From Pyrocephalus nanus (Eukaryota > Chordata > Aves > Passeriformes > Tyrannidae), in the NCBI GenBank assembly GCA_038380795.1, contig CM076259.1, positions 64,933,938 to 64,997,937 of the forward strand: DNA of 64,000 bases, given 5' to 3'. Position 1 is the first letter of the stretch. Each line of letters starts with the position of its first letter. The translations under genes were made by a program, and so were the position numbers. A model generated the notes under the pieces. That model worked only from the letters and a program-made list of their open reading frames with translations. It did not search any database and had not been told where the DNA came from. Below are positions 1 through 12,690 of the stretch, piece after piece.

Positions 1-440
1 TTTGATGCAGAGTCTTCTGAATCTAGATTTGCCATATTTGAGTTGATTCCCAAAGCTGACTATATCAAGTTTTATCTACATATATATCATTTTATCTACA
101 TAGCGTCACAAAGTAGGGCAGGAAAATCATACTGAAAATTCTGAAAATGAATACAACCTGGACAGAGAAAACTCAGACTTAGCACATATACTGGGAAGTA
201 TGCTACAGCAAGTAATTTTTAGTTAATCAATTACCAATTAGTCTTCACATATTTTTCAAGAGGCCATATAAGCTTTTCACATTTTTGGTGGTTACCTACC
301 AGGTATTACAAGAAGATTCAGTTTAATTATTTAACTCCCTGACATATACATAGGAACAAAGGCTTATATTCAAACACTCTCTGTGGGGCTCAAAAAGATA
401 TACGATTAGGCATTCAATATTGTATCTTATGAATTAAAAG

Positions 441-508
441 TGGTTTTTTTTTTTTTTGTTTGTTTGTTTGTTTTTTGTTTTTGTGTGTGTGTGTTGTTTT
501 TTTTTTTA
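441..508. repeat. T-rich low-complexity tract with GTTT and GT runs
   Basis: A T14 run, (GTTT)n, and a short (GT)n run followed by another T run. The 81-codon Phe-rich open frame that begins here is an artefact of the composition. Confidence 0.9.
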
Positions 509-596
509 ATCGGCAGAAAATATATCCCATTTCTTCATACTTTTTTCTTAGTTTTCTTATTTCAGTTGACAATTGACAGTCTATTTTTTGACCAGA

Positions 597-1152
597 TGTC
601 TGGTTTGGGCTGGGATAGAGTTATATTTCTTCATAGTAGGTGGTATGGGACTGGATTTGTGCTGAAAACAGGGTTGATAACATAGGGTTGTTTTAGCTAT
701 TGCAGAGCAGTGCTTACACACAGTCAAGACCTTTTCTGCCTCTCACCCCACCCACCAGTGAGCAGGCTGGAGGTGCACAAGAAGTTGGGAGAGGACACAG
801 CTGGGACAGCTCATGCCAGATGACTAAAGGGGTATTCCACACCATATGGTTTTTCTTGCTCAGCATAAAAAGCTAGGGGAAGAAGGAGAATGGGGGCACA
901 TTCAGAGTGATGGTGTTGGTTTTTCCAAATCACTGTTACTGTTTCCTGCAGATGGCTGAACACCTGCTTGGTGTTCAGTTACTTGTACTGTTTATGCTCA
1001 CAGCTTTTGCTTCACTTATTGAACTGTCTTTATCTCAACCCACGAGTTTTCTCACTTTTACTCTTCTGATTCTCTCCCTCATCCCACCAGGAGCAGGAGG
1101 TGAGCAATCAACTGTGTGGGGCTGAGTTGCTGGTTAGGGTTAAACTACAACA
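597..1152 (+). mobile_element. Solo LTR of an avian endogenous retrovirus (complete)
   Basis: The element begins TGTCTGGTTTGGGCTGGGAT and ends GGTTAAACTACAACA, giving TG...CA ends and a length of about 556 bp. Internal landmarks I recognise from this common bird LTR family (ERVL-like) are GGGATAGAGTTATATTTCTT near the 5' end and, near the 3' end, CTTTATCTCAACCCACGAG followed by TTTTCTCACTTTTACTCTTC and TGATTCTCTCCCTCATCCCA. No retroviral coding region adjoins it, so it is a solo LTR left by recombination. I could not find a clear target-site duplication. It lies antisense to KLHL1. An open frame of 72 codons inside it (907-1125) is not a gene. Confidence 0.8.
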
Positions 1153-4089
1153 CCTGCTTTTCCAAACTTAAACATCCATACTGCATAGCTTTTGTGTGAA
1201 GGTACTTACATGCTTGTAAAAGTGGATAAAATTATATCAGAATCCAGAATTCTCCAATATTATGGGCTAGCTCTAAATTAATTTTCTTCATTTGTTCAAG
1301 ATAAAAATGAAAGATAATTATGAAATTAATTACAGAAAGGTACTGGGGAATGGAATTAAAATTATGCCTTCTTTCAACATCACTCTAATTTTTGCACTTG
1401 CAACATTAGGTAAATATTCTGCTAAACATCTACTCTTGAAAAGAACAGAATTAAGTAAGAGAGCATTATGCCTTTCTTGACAATGCATGATATTCACTTA
1501 CATTCCTGCATTAGAAATTTAAATAGTTTCCACTGGTAATACTATTAAGTATTCTAAAGTAAAATCAGCAAGATATTGCAGTCATCCTTAACATTTTCAA
1601 ATAAGGAAAAATACAAAACAAATTTTAATTTTATACATACCAAATGAAGTATTCATGAAAAAAAAAAAGAAAATAGAAATGAGAACAACAGCATGTTTGC
1701 ATTGTTTATGTGAGAAAGTGTTTGGCACTATTGATTAAGCATAAATTATTATCATGTTTAAGATTTATAATCAGAGAACAAGAATAAACTAAAAAACTTC
1801 AAAAATTCAGGTTAAAATTTAGAATAGTCCTCATAAAAATACATCAGAAATGATATATTAATTTGAAAATTGGGCCAGCTTTGTACACACGAAATTAAAT
1901 TATTTTTTATTAACAGCAGGTACAACTTCAAGAATCATATAATTATGAATTTACTACAAATATATTTTAAAACTTCTCTTAACTTTTTCTTTTAAATTTC
2001 TATATTTTGAAAGTATAATGTATTGCAGTCATAAAATTAACTTCCACCAATTTTGCACTTTGAAGATATATTAAGGTATTACCAAGAGTGTCACTCTTTA
2101 TACAAATCTGGATTTGAAAACAGATTCTTATCTAAAGTAAATGAAAACACTTAAACATTCCTTCACTCCCCCCTTTGACTTTAAACAATGAATTGGAAAC
2201 TTGTTATCTTTTTTGGGGATCCTTAAGCATAGAGATCACAAGGTCTCAAATCAATCATGTATAGAGCTAAAGTTCAAACTCCACTTCTAAACTCATTTTA
2301 TCCATATGAACCTTAGTAATACTACTTTAAGACCTTTCTGTTTTTCAAGGAGTTAAATGAATTGAGCTAAATCCAACATAATCATCTACTTTACTCACTT
2401 CACTTGCAATCAGGGGCCTTAAATTGAAATTTTTAATAAATCTTATATCCAATTTATAATTTTTAGTTTTTACTTGTTTTTAAAACAACGATTTCCATAT
2501 ATTGTCTTAGAAATAAAATAATGAAAAATGTCTGCAATTAATAATTTCCCAAATTTAGCATGTCTTATTTTGTTTTGTTTTCTACCATCTTCTTTCATCT
2601 CATTGAAAATTCTGGATCTGTTTGAAATTCTTTTTTTGTTATTCATGTTTAATTAATGGTTTCAGTAAACTTGTTTTAGCTCAGAGATTTCCAGGCACTT
2701 TTCTGCAGTAACACAAATATCCAGTACATGAAATTCAGCATTTTTGTTGCTTATGGATTAAATTATTCATGATGTGTTAGTCAAGCCAGCTGCTCAACTA
2801 ATGCAAGAAGAAAGGCTAAACTAAATCCCTCAGATTTCTGTATTCTCACAGAAAGACTATTTTCTTCCCAGCAATAAGATGCATCAGACTTAAGAATATT
2901 TAAGAAACTCTAGACCAGTTCTTCCTTGCAACATATGGCTAATCATTTCTATTACGAATAATCTACATTAGGATTTACTGCTTAGATACCACAGACTTTC
3001 ATTAGTCTGACTGCAAGTCTGTGATCTGTGTATGCATGCAGGTGATAATATATTGCAAAGAGATCAGTCACATGGCAGCAATAGTGAATGGCCTTGGACT
3101 GGGATTTTGAAAAAAAATTTAATTGGGTTTCTGTCTGTCTAAAAACGGAATTCTGACATCTATTAAGCTTGTAGTTTTGGTGATCATAGTCACCGGCAGA
3201 GGAAATTTGTCAGGATTCAACTGATTTGCAATTTCTCCTTTTCGCACACACATTATAATTTCATATTCAGAAGAAATTTTAAACTGGCTTTCTACCCCCC
3301 TCACATCAGGGTACAAAACCCAATCCAAACCAAAAGAATATGGTATAGCTGAAATTTGTTTTCCTTAACCTGTCATTACATTACCTTAATGAATATATTA
3401 GAGAAACAATCAACCACTTACATACACATTCTCTGAGGCTGTACATTTGATATAGAAATGAAGAAACTGACTTTCCCCCCCTTCCTCTTGAATAAACTAA
3501 GCAATGGAATTGGAATATTCATCGTTAGCATCTGTAGCAAGTAATTAAACTGTGGTGTTGAAATCACTTTCACATTAAATCTTTCCCAAAGCTTATGATT
3601 TAAGGAGACCATTTATTAAAATTTTCAGTATTATTTTTCATAAATGGACCCTTGTTTTCTTTTATGGCACTGTTCAAACTTGAACTTAGTTATATGTCCA
3701 TACTTTTTTGGCACACATACTGACTTTTGTTGAACTACCAGTACTACTGAGACTATCTCTGAAACTGGTATTAATATGAACAATTTACTTATCACCCTGA
3801 AGTATTAATGATTCAAATGTTATTCAGTTTAGGAAAACAGTCCCTTCCTAAAGTAATTATTTAATAAATATTTATTTAGTATTTCATTATTAATTATTTA
3901 GTATTAATTTAGATAAAGTTAGGTGAAAATAGTATCTCTTAGACTACCTTGGAATTTTTTCTTCTCTACTCCTCAAGATAAAAAATTAAGATCATAATTA
4001 TGAGAACTATAAATATTTTACATTAGTGTTAAAATACTATTTAAGAAATAAGAAAGGTTCTAGAGGTCAAATTGCATTCAAGAGTTGAA

Positions 4090-4106
4090 CAAAAAAAAAA
4101 TCACAT

Positions 4107-4135
<29 letters not shown>
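4090..4135. repeat. Poly-A tract
   Basis: Two A runs separated by TCACAT; the second is 26 or so A residues long. No retrocopy was recognised directly before it. Confidence 0.88.
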
Positions 4136-4138
<3 letters not shown>

Positions 4139-7100
4139 TATAAAAAAATGCCCCAACAACAAAGAGGTTGGCCTTTGACAAAATGTGTTTATTTTCTGAT
4201 CTCCTTTGGTTTAAAGGTAGATGCCTTTATTTGAAGCTCTTCTGAATAACATTCTATTCTTTTCCCTGAAAGTGATAAATCAAATAGAAGGTTAGGTAAA
4301 AGCATGCAAGATGCTAACAAATGGAACACAAATGCTATTCAGTCAACAGAAACTAATAGCCTACATTTAAAAATTTCTGGAAATTACCAGCTTTTTATTA
4401 TTAACTGCAATTACCTGTTAACTGCAGCTAGCTGTAATCTAACAAAATTCATGTAATTTTCATAAAAATCTTATAAAAGAATAAATATAAAGAAGTAAAA
4501 CATAAAAGAAGCTGTTTTTTCCCCCATAAATGATGTTTTCCTTATTCAAATATAATCTTCATGTCCTAGAAGTAGGCAAAAAGGATGGATAAGAAAAAAT
4601 CTCAAAGAAGGGGAACTGTCTATTTAAGCACCTTTTCCAGATAGTTTATTTCAAGTTTAAATGTTACAATCTCCAAAATGTTGATGGCTCAACTAGAAAT
4701 AGAAAATGTTTCTTATTATGTGATTTCCTATTATGCTGAATCAATTTAAGGGAGAAGGAAGACTGCAGAAAACATCAGCCATGTCTTAGACCTCCCTTTT
4801 TCATTCCTTCTTTACTTAAAATAACAGATTTCAATGAAGTCAACCACAATAATGGTTTATGCTTTTAAAGCTACCCATTGCTAAAAATTGTTGAGAGCAA
4901 TGTTTGACCTTTGCCTTCACTACATTCAATGAGTTGTGTTTGCATGACCTGTGGAGGCACAATTTAAGAGAGACAAAGTTTTTATTTTTTTACATCATTA
5001 TCATTCCACAAGTATTTTATGATTACATGCAAAAGTGATTTAACTAGTGAAAATACACTCTTTCACTACATAAAAATATCTCAAAAATATTTAGCAGCAA
5101 ATAATGTGCTTAGTATATCACGAGACACTCAATAAAAAGTCAGGTAAGTTGCCTGTGTGTCAGATACATAGTATTATAGAATTATGTTGTCACAGCTTTT
5201 TATTTGAACAGCATCCCATGACAACTTCAAAGCATTAAGAAGTGATACTTTACTGATATTTACTGGTATTCACTAAACTTTATTGATAGATAAATGCATT
5301 TGGAAATGAATGTCACACATAAGTGTCTTGAATGGTTATCATTTTCACTGTTTACAAATGCTCACATGTCACTTATCTACACAAGGAATGCTAGCCATAT
5401 TGACAGGACTTGAGGACAATTTCAGAATTACCTAGAAGATAAAAAAGAAAAACAACAAAACAAACCCCTTTGGATTGTATCTCCACACTGCACTGAACTA
5501 TCATATCTTTGTTCAGGTAAAGTATCAGCTGACAAGCTACATCCACAAGCAGAGAAGCTGCTATAAAAAAAGTGAATAAGTTAGCTTTACTGTATGATCT
5601 ATCTAAGAAAAGTAGAGAAATAAGAGATTGGCTTGTTTGTACTGTAGCTTGTATACACAACTAATCATCACTTCACAGGCAACTGAAATTTTGGGTCCAA
5701 ATTTCCCCTACAATGATAAGTTAATAGAGGAATATGGAAATCATCCTAGAAGCTTCTCTGAAATCTCATTTTTTATGGACTGAGACTTTATTAATTCTTA
5801 AGTTAATTAATAATTTTTATTTAGTTTAAATAAACATATATATTACTTTAAAAATACTGTCATACTCCCTCACATTCCTGAATTTATATTATTCTGGTAG
5901 AGTTTGGCATTCAAATTGAGTAATTGCTTAATCAACTTGCACAAAACCAAGCATTTATTGCCATTTGAGATGTCACATGGTGTCTAAGAATCCACACAGG
6001 GCCAGTAAATATGGCACTGGATTTATGAAGAAATGCTTCCAGATAATCTGCTGGGAGCCAGAAAACATGATCATGGAACCTCTCAAATCAGCACACAGGT
6101 TTGTTCCTATCTGTTGGAAAGTGCAGTAGATCTCCATTGCCTATAGTGGGAGGTTAGGAATCTAGCTGATGTGAAAACACAAAGGTGAATAAGAAGATGT
6201 ATCATACCTTTTGTCTTTTCAGATTCAAGTTATAATCTCCTAGTATGTAATTCGTCTAGAAATGATTGAAACAATTCACAAAATGTTGTAGAGTATGACC
6301 AAAAATACACACATACTTTGCATTTACCCCAGACCAGTAGGTAAGAACCACTCTAAAAAGCTTAGAACTGTAGTCAGCTGCACTTCTTTAGTGACGCTAG
6401 AGGTGGTTAGAGAACTGAAAAAGCTTCTCATTTTATATTATCAATCACACTGCTCTGGAGAAGAAATTTAAAGATTGATTGACATAGAATGATACCCTCC
6501 ATTTTTGCTAAGCAAAGGAACCTTCAGTTGTTTCATCTAGCTCAATATATATTGAAAAGGTCAGAATTTGATGAACCTAAGTCTGATAACTGCCTGATTA
6601 ATTTGCTTTTCTTTGGCAGTACAGAGAAATACCTCTTTGCCAAATGCCAGCTGAGCTGGGTAAGGAATTTATAAGTTTGCCTCATAATGTCAGTTATCCA
6701 AACTAGGATTTAAAGGGCTTCTACACCATTACTACATGCAAATTCATATACACTTGTAAAATCATGTACAGTCAGATGTAATGCGTGCATTCCAAGAGGA
6801 TTTAGAGGTTTAGCATTTCCTACAGGTTACCTACAGTATCTCTGTATAAATAAGAACAGGACTCATATGGATCCTTTCACTTTCTCTCCGGTGAGTTTCA
6901 GGGTATTTAAGTACTTCATTTTATAAGGACTGTATTGTTTCCGCTCCTGGGCAAGGAATCTAATTTAGACACCTATATTAGATTTACTGGATCTGAGCCA
7001 CAGTCACAGTACTCAAAAACTATGCATTATTCTACTGATGTGATTTGCAAAGCCTCTGAAAGTGATATTATTAAAAGTGTTGCAGAAGAAAAGGCAGTAA

Positions 7101-8949
7101 CACCTATGCTTTACCCTATGCTATATTTAAGTTTCCCAGCTAACCAGTGATCTACACTGGTTACAAACTGATCTACAAGTGTTAAAAACAGTTGCGAAGA
7201 ATGGCCATTATAAAAATAGCACACTGGTGGAGCACAATTTGTTTTTAACTTAACCATTTCTACAAGAAAGTATTTGTGCTCCTATCTCATGCACATCTTT
7301 GCTGAGAAACACTGAAACTTGAAGTGTAACATCCTCACTCTTTAGTGTCATAGTATTCTAGGTGCTCTGTATCATATGTTAACTTCTAACTCTTGCTTGT
7401 AAATTCATTCAGCAGCCCAAGTGTCATTAGCAACTTCTTGCACTCTTAAGAAATATCATGAAATAATGTTTTGCCCAATAGAAGATGCACACATTTTGGC
7501 TCGTGCTGTAGCCTCAGCATTAGCAGATACATTACACAGTGTATAGAAAAAGAACAGAAACCAGCTTTTCTTCTTAGTAAATGGGATTACATAGTTAATA
7601 ATCAAAATAGGCAGAGACTCAAATATGATGATGAATTGCACTGAATGTTTCCAGATACAACCTGAGTTAGAGAATAGGAGATGCAAACAGAAGAAACTAT
7701 TCTGTTTTGGAAAAGATAGAGAGAAATACAAGGAAAATACAGCAGAATAGATATAAACTCTTCTACACTGTTTGCCTTCATAGCCAGAAGTTAATGTTTT
7801 CGCTTCATCTGCAGACAAGGTTAGACTTTTGTCTGAGTAGAATTAGGGAGGGTTTAAATGAACTGTTTTGCTCCATGAGGTGTGGGGATGATAATCACTG
7901 TATCATGTCATCAGGGAACTAGATGGGAACACCTTTAGCTATTCTAAACAGATCTTAATGGATGTATCTTTCCCCAACTGTGGAATTTCACCCCTAAGGA
8001 AAAAAAAAGGTTTATAAGAATATTCTACTATAAAGTAATGAAATAAAAACATATTTTTATGTCCAGGTGTATATGTATGTACGTTCATGCACTAATATAG
8101 GCTGGGGGCTACCCAGCTGGAAAGTAGCTTGTCAGAAGAGGAGCCAGCACTGTGCCCGTGTCTCAAAGAAGGCAGGTGACATCTTGAGCTGCATTAAACA
8201 AACTGTTGTCAGTAAGTCAAGGAAAGCAAAATAAACATAAATCAAGATGTGTTTTTTGTATGGATCAACATATATATCTGCAACGCCTATTGAAAGGAAG
8301 TGATTAAATGTGAAATAATTTCTTATATTGGTCAAGCCACCAATCTTTCTTAGATTGACTTGAATGAAGAAATATAAACTGCTTTAAGTTGAGCAGATGG
8401 TGTCAGGCCAATCAAAAAAGTTCTATGGCAACATGGAAGGTTCTATTATTTCATTTTCATCTTCATGATACTTTCCTTTTAACATGTTAATACTGCTTAG
8501 CTTCTCCTAATTCTGCTATTGAATCATGAATTACATTGTTTGATATCGTACTACTTAAGTCTGACTACATTGCCAACATAATTACTGCACCTGGAGACTG
8601 AAATGAGGTGTTATGAAAACTTGAGCTATAAATTTTAACATTTATTTTAAGAGGATCTCAGCACAATCTTTCCAAACTGTTTATAATCTTTGTAGTCTAT
8701 AACTTCATTTTTTTAGTGAATTCAAAAGTAAAAAACCCAAATCTTTTTTTCTCAAAGGTTCAATCATTAGCTGCTACTTTTGACCTGGCTTCTTTCCAGA
8801 GAGCTCTTCAGTTAATTCTCAGTGCTATGAAAATGATAAAAAAATTTTCTGAAAAATACACAATGGAATTATTGTTCAGATTAACACAACTGTTTTAGGA
8901 GTGTATAGGTAAGTGTCAATCATGTGAGACAACAATTATACAGGGACTT

Positions 8950-9340
8950 GCCTTAAACATTATGGATATGGAGAAGAGAAAGCTTAGAGGTGACCTCATC
9001 GCTCTCTTCAACTATCTGAAGGGAGGTTACAGGCAGGTGGGGGTTGGTCTCTTCTCCCAGGCAACCAACAATAGGACAAGGGGACGTGGGCTCAAGCTCT
9101 GCCAGGGGAGGTTTAGGTTAGATGTTAGGAAGAAATTCTTTACAGAGAGGGTAATCAGGCATTGGAACGGCCTGCCCAAAGAGGTGGTGGATTCACCATC
9201 CCTGGAGGTTTTTAAACAGAGATTGGACATGGCCCTTAGTGCCATGATATAGTAATTGGAGTTGGATTGGGGGTTGGACTCGATGATCTTGGAGGTCTTT
9301 TCCAACCCAATCTATTCTATGATTCTATGATTCTGTGATT
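8950..9340 (+). mobile_element. CR1 LINE 3' end with intact ORF2 tail frame
   Basis: This is a 5' truncated CR1. The frame 8962-9252 encodes the C-terminal end of the CR1 ORF2 (reverse transcriptase protein) with recognisable [33 protein letters not shown] and [19 protein letters not shown] blocks, ending at a stop. The 3' UTR follows (GGACTCGATGATCTTGGAGG, TTCCAACCCAATC) with the CR1-type terminal repeat ATTCTATGATTCTATGATTC. The unbroken frame and clean tail suggest one of the younger copies in this window. It cannot be active because the rest of the element is missing. Confidence 0.9.
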
Positions 9341-9583
9341 AAGAGCTAAACCACTTAGCTTGGTAGTTCTGGGATCACTGGTTTACAAGCAAATAGCAGT
9401 GCAGAGGTAACCAAAGTAAGTCATGTCTAGATGTAGCAAAATCCCTACTGATTGGAGGAACACAGCTAAATTTGTAAGCCATATATTTAGAATCTGTAGC
9501 AGGTTTAAAGCTTATGAATATAAAAGCAGTTTGAAATCTCGCCTCTAAGTTGTTTTAGGAGATACTTTATATACCATGAAACC

Positions 9584-9672
9584 ACAGAACCATAGAATAA
9601 GAGAACTACAGCCCAGGTTGGAAGTGACTCTGAAAGATCCTGTGGTCCAGCCTTTCATGAGAAAGGGAACCT
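9584..9672 (-). mobile_element. CR1 LINE 3' tail fragment
   Basis: A short minus-strand CR1 3' end: ACCACAGAACCATAGAATAA, then CCCAGGTTGGAAGTGACTCT and GATCCTGTGGTCCAGCC are the reverse-complement view of the CR1 tail and 3' UTR. It is about 90 bp long and diverged. Confidence 0.7.
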
Positions 9673-10469
9673 TTCTGATAAGAATGAGATCACACACACA
9701 TACATACATAACCTAATATTTTACATAAGACTATTGAAAAGGAAAGTAAACTTTTTAATTCTTTCATAACTTCCAGCAATTCACAGAACAGGTAAAAAAG
9801 TTGTACTCCTTTCATTTGACTACTGTCAATAGCCTCACTTAACTCGTTAACTTATTGGTAGATCTTGAAGATAGTAATTATAAAAAAATTTATAAAATTA
9901 TAAAGAAAGTTATATTATTATAAAGAAAAATATTATTCAGAACTAGGTCCAGTAACCAACAAAGCTTTCATGATCATTATACACAATAAGAGCTAGAGTT
10001 GAGAATGGTGTGTGAACAGCTTAAGATCCTTTTTGTAAGTGCTTGGCAGATTAAAAAAAACAACCCTTAAAACACTGCAATTATCCATGGTGTTGTGTGT
10101 GACCTTCTCAACTGGCATAGACATTGAAAAATAAAAAGCTCATTTTTGACAATTAAACCTTTAAAATTGTCATAGTTGACTCTTTCCTTTGTACATTTTA
10201 TATTAGAATGTAAAACAAACAAACAAAAAAAACCACTTAACCCTCTGAACTGTATAAGCACTGCTCAGCAATAGCCAAAACATATCTGTATTACCAACAC
10301 TGTTTTAACCATAAGTGAAAAGCACAGCACCATATGGGCTGCCATAAAAAAAGTTTATTCCACTCCAGCCAGATTCAGTACTCTAGCTGAAAGGAGAATG
10401 ATATTATGGAAACATGGAAGAAATGCTATTTAGTTGTCTAAAAAAATCAAAAAGGAAACTGAAGCCTGA

Positions 10470-11262
10470 ATCACAGATTCATAGAAGCATTCATAGGAAG
10501 GGAGATCCAAAGGACCTCCAGTGGCCAACTAGTTTAACTTCTCACTCAAATCAGGGTTAGTGCCAACAATGGATTTAGGAATTTAGGAAAACCTCCAAGG
10601 AAGAAGATCACTTAGACTTTGAAAAAATAGCTGCATTTGTTCACTGCTTTCCAAGTGATTCTGCTCAAGCCAATATCCAGTCTGAATTGTCCATGTTGCA
10701 AGTTGGGGGGTTTGCCTCTTCTTATGTTTTGTGGTGCTCTTAAGAATTTGGTTCCATGATCTTTCCCTCAGGTCTTAAGTTGCTATTTGGTCATCGCTTA
10801 GCCTCCTCTTCACTAGACTGAACAAGACCACTTCTTCAGCTTCTCCTTTCCTAGCTGATATACCATCTTGGTAGCCCATCCCTGGACCTTTTCCAATTTG
10901 TTCCTATGCCTTGTGAATCGTGGAGTACAAAATTGGAAACAATGTTGCAGGTGCAGCACCAGGTATTATGTGAATAATAACTTCATATGGCCTGCTGATG
11001 GAACTTTTCCTGCTGTAGAACAATATACAATTTTCCTAATTCATACTGTTGACTCAAACTCAGCTCGGTATCCATCATAAGCCCCATATGTTTGAAATTT
11101 TTTTCTTTGGTTGTTTTTTTTTCCGAGAATATTTACTATTCCGCCTACCATTCTTAGCATGTTATGAAATCTGCTGTTGCTCTTCTTCAGTTTTACAACT
11201 CTGCCCTTCTTCCATATCTGTTGGCCTGTTCCTCAAATTTACTGAGATCACTCAGGATTAAG
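10470..11262 (-). mobile_element. CR1 LINE fragment, about 790 bp, diverged
   Basis: On the plus strand the block starts like a reversed CR1 tail (AATCACAGATTCATAGAAGC, GGAGATCCAAAGGACCTCCA) and continues with reversed ORF2 sequence: CTTCACTAGACTGAACAAGA, CTTCTCCTTTCCTAGCTGAT, CCCATCCCTGGACCTTTTCC and GGAGTACAAAATTGGAAACA. Many substitutions and small gaps show it is old. The small open frames here on either strand are shadows. Confidence 0.75.
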
Positions 11263-11368
11263 GGCTATCGATAATTTTTCTAATTCTCATCAGGTTTTCT
11301 TTTAAACATACAGAGTATTCAGCAGTTGCAGATTTATAAACTGATGCCAGTTTTCACAATAACACAAT

Positions 11369-11436
11369 AACATTATTATTATTATTAATATTATTATCAT
11401 TATTATCAACATTATTATCATCATAATTATTATTAT
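11369..11436. repeat. ATT/AAT microsatellite beside KLHL1 splice donor
   Basis: An imperfect (ATT)n tract interrupted by ATC and AAC triplets. In the KLHL1 transcript it reads as an AAT/GAT-rich run starting about 20 nt after the 5' splice site of the BACK exon at 11455. Confidence 0.9.
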
Positions 11437-11455
11437 TACATAACTGTAAAAATAC

Positions 11456-11668
11456 CTGAGGTGGAAGAAGTGGTAATCTGATATAAGCAAGTAGCATACT
11501 TAGGTCGTTGCATCGCCTCTGCATATCATACTTCACCCACATCATTAAGGCATGGAAAATGGTCTCTTCATCAGGAACGTTCACATCATCACTAGCAAGA
11601 AGTTTATGCAGCTCATCAGCTGGTAGAAGTAAAAATTCTTGATTTCTTATAACTTCCATTATATTCTC
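11456..11668 (-). CDS. KLHL1: KLHL1 internal exon, BACK domain
   Basis: This 213 nt (71 codon) minus-strand exon has acceptor TTCTTCTCAG before 11668 and donor CAG|GTATTT after 11456. It is phase 0 at both ends, so skipping it would keep the reading frame. The peptide begins [20 protein letters not shown], continues [20 protein letters not shown], then [17 protein letters not shown] and [13 protein letters not shown]. This is the BACK helical domain that joins BTB to the kelch propeller. The stretches [18 protein letters not shown] and MMWVKYDM point to KLHL1 over KLHL4 (which has NEISKLLCSDD and MQWVGHD) or KLHL5; this comparison is from memory. The frame stays open past the donor into an Asn/Asp-rich run encoded by an AAT repeat, then stops; this is intron read-through, not real protein. 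The next exons (linker and six kelch repeats) were not found in 1-11455 and should lie before position 1. Confidence 0.96.
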
Positions 11669-12259
11669 CTGAGAAGAAGAAAGTATTTCAGATTCAGTAA
11701 TACTGCAAGAAAATAAAACAGATGTCATAGCTAATAGGACCATAGGATTAGCCTGTATCTGCCATACCCAGACATGGGTGGCCATGTTCTTACAGGTCAT
11801 GAGAAAAAAACCCCCACGGATGAGTTCAACAGCTGTAGTTGCAATTCATTTATAAATATATTCACAGAAAAATATGAAGAATATATGGTAATATCGTAAT
11901 TAAGAATTGTCAGAACTAGTAAAGGCTATATTTGAAAATTTTATAAAACTCAGTTGTAAATCAGCATATTAAATATATTATAAATCTTTATACGGACATA
12001 TTACATTTTCCTGTGTTTTTCACTATCTTAATAGTGAAATAGAAATTCTATCTCTTAAATAACTTGTCAGTCATATACAGTTATATTATCAATACCCAGA
12101 TGATATCTGCCTACACACATGACAAGGCTGAGAGGAAGATCAACACCTGAACTTAGCATTATTTCTTGAATTTGTTTAGAACAGATTGTTAACATCCAGT
12201 TAACATTCAAAATGTATTCAGTAATGAGGGTCTCACAGTATTGAAATTTATAATACCAT

Positions 12260-12690
12260 CATGGTTTAGGGATGGTACTCAGCAGTTCAATGCTCCCCCC
12301 AAGACTTTCCAAACCACTTGCTGCTCTCTCACCCCCCTGCCTTTCCTCTCTCCCTCCCACTTTGGGGCAAGCTGAAGAGGAGAACTGGAGGCACAAAAGG
12401 CAAAGCTCAGGAGCTGAGATAAGAAAAATTTACTGGAATCAGTAATGAGATAAGGAAATGAACAGTGACAGCAACAATACTAATGAGAGAGGATAGAAGA
12501 AAGGAATACCACCCACTCCACCCCTGACAATAGACAATACTGGACAGTTCCCTCCACCTCATTCACTGGACTGATGGAACCCCTTCTCCTCTCAAGAGAT
12601 TCCCTTTGTCCCCAGCAATGACCTAAGGTGTTTCTTAGCTATGCCCCCTCCTGGCTACTGCAAAATTAACCTTTTCCTGGTTGATACACA
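12260..12690 (-). mobile_element. Solo LTR, same family as 39104-39546
   Basis: Read on the minus strand, this 430 bp block parallels the LTR at 39104-39546. Both have GGTTAATTTT(T)GCAGTAGCCAG near the 5' end, a TATTGTTGCTGTCACTGTTC-type block in the middle, CCAGTTCTCCTCT, and then a purine-rich GGGAGG...GAG segment near the 3' end. It lies in the same direction as KLHL1 transcription, the only LTR here that does. The ends are approximate and no internal retroviral sequence is attached. Confidence 0.72.

Larger units (their letters stand above)
1..11455 (-). other. KLHL1: KLHL1 intron, 5' part (downstream intron)
   Basis: This is intron sequence following the donor at 11455, running off the window start. 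It contains a solo LTR (597-1152) and three CR1 pieces (8950-9340, 9584-9672, 10470-11262). The span 1160-8940 is AT-rich and shows no recognisable gene or repeat apart from a poly-A run near 4100. I looked for the expected linker/kelch exon (motifs such as YHLLPERR or YAVGG on the minus strand) and did not find it. Confidence 0.85.

Noticed and set aside
7456..7818. Open frame of 120 codons on the minus strand
   Set aside because: No recognisable domain, splice context or conservation cue. It overlaps another frame on the opposite strand and lies in KLHL1 intronic DNA.
11354..11455. Asn/Asp-rich C-terminal extension of the KLHL1 BACK exon frame
   Set aside because: It begins exactly at a GT donor and is encoded by a microsatellite; the known protein continues into the kelch linker, so this is intron.
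1..11455. Kelch-repeat exons of KLHL1
   Set aside because: Expected next in the transcript, but no frame on the minus strand shows kelch motifs (GG followed by Y and W), so they are taken to lie outside the window.
11669..11800. N-terminal extension of the same frame ([11 protein letters not shown]...)
   Set aside because: It lies upstream of a clear TTCTTCTCAG acceptor, and the residue before ENIMEV is supplied by the exon at 45685-45881.
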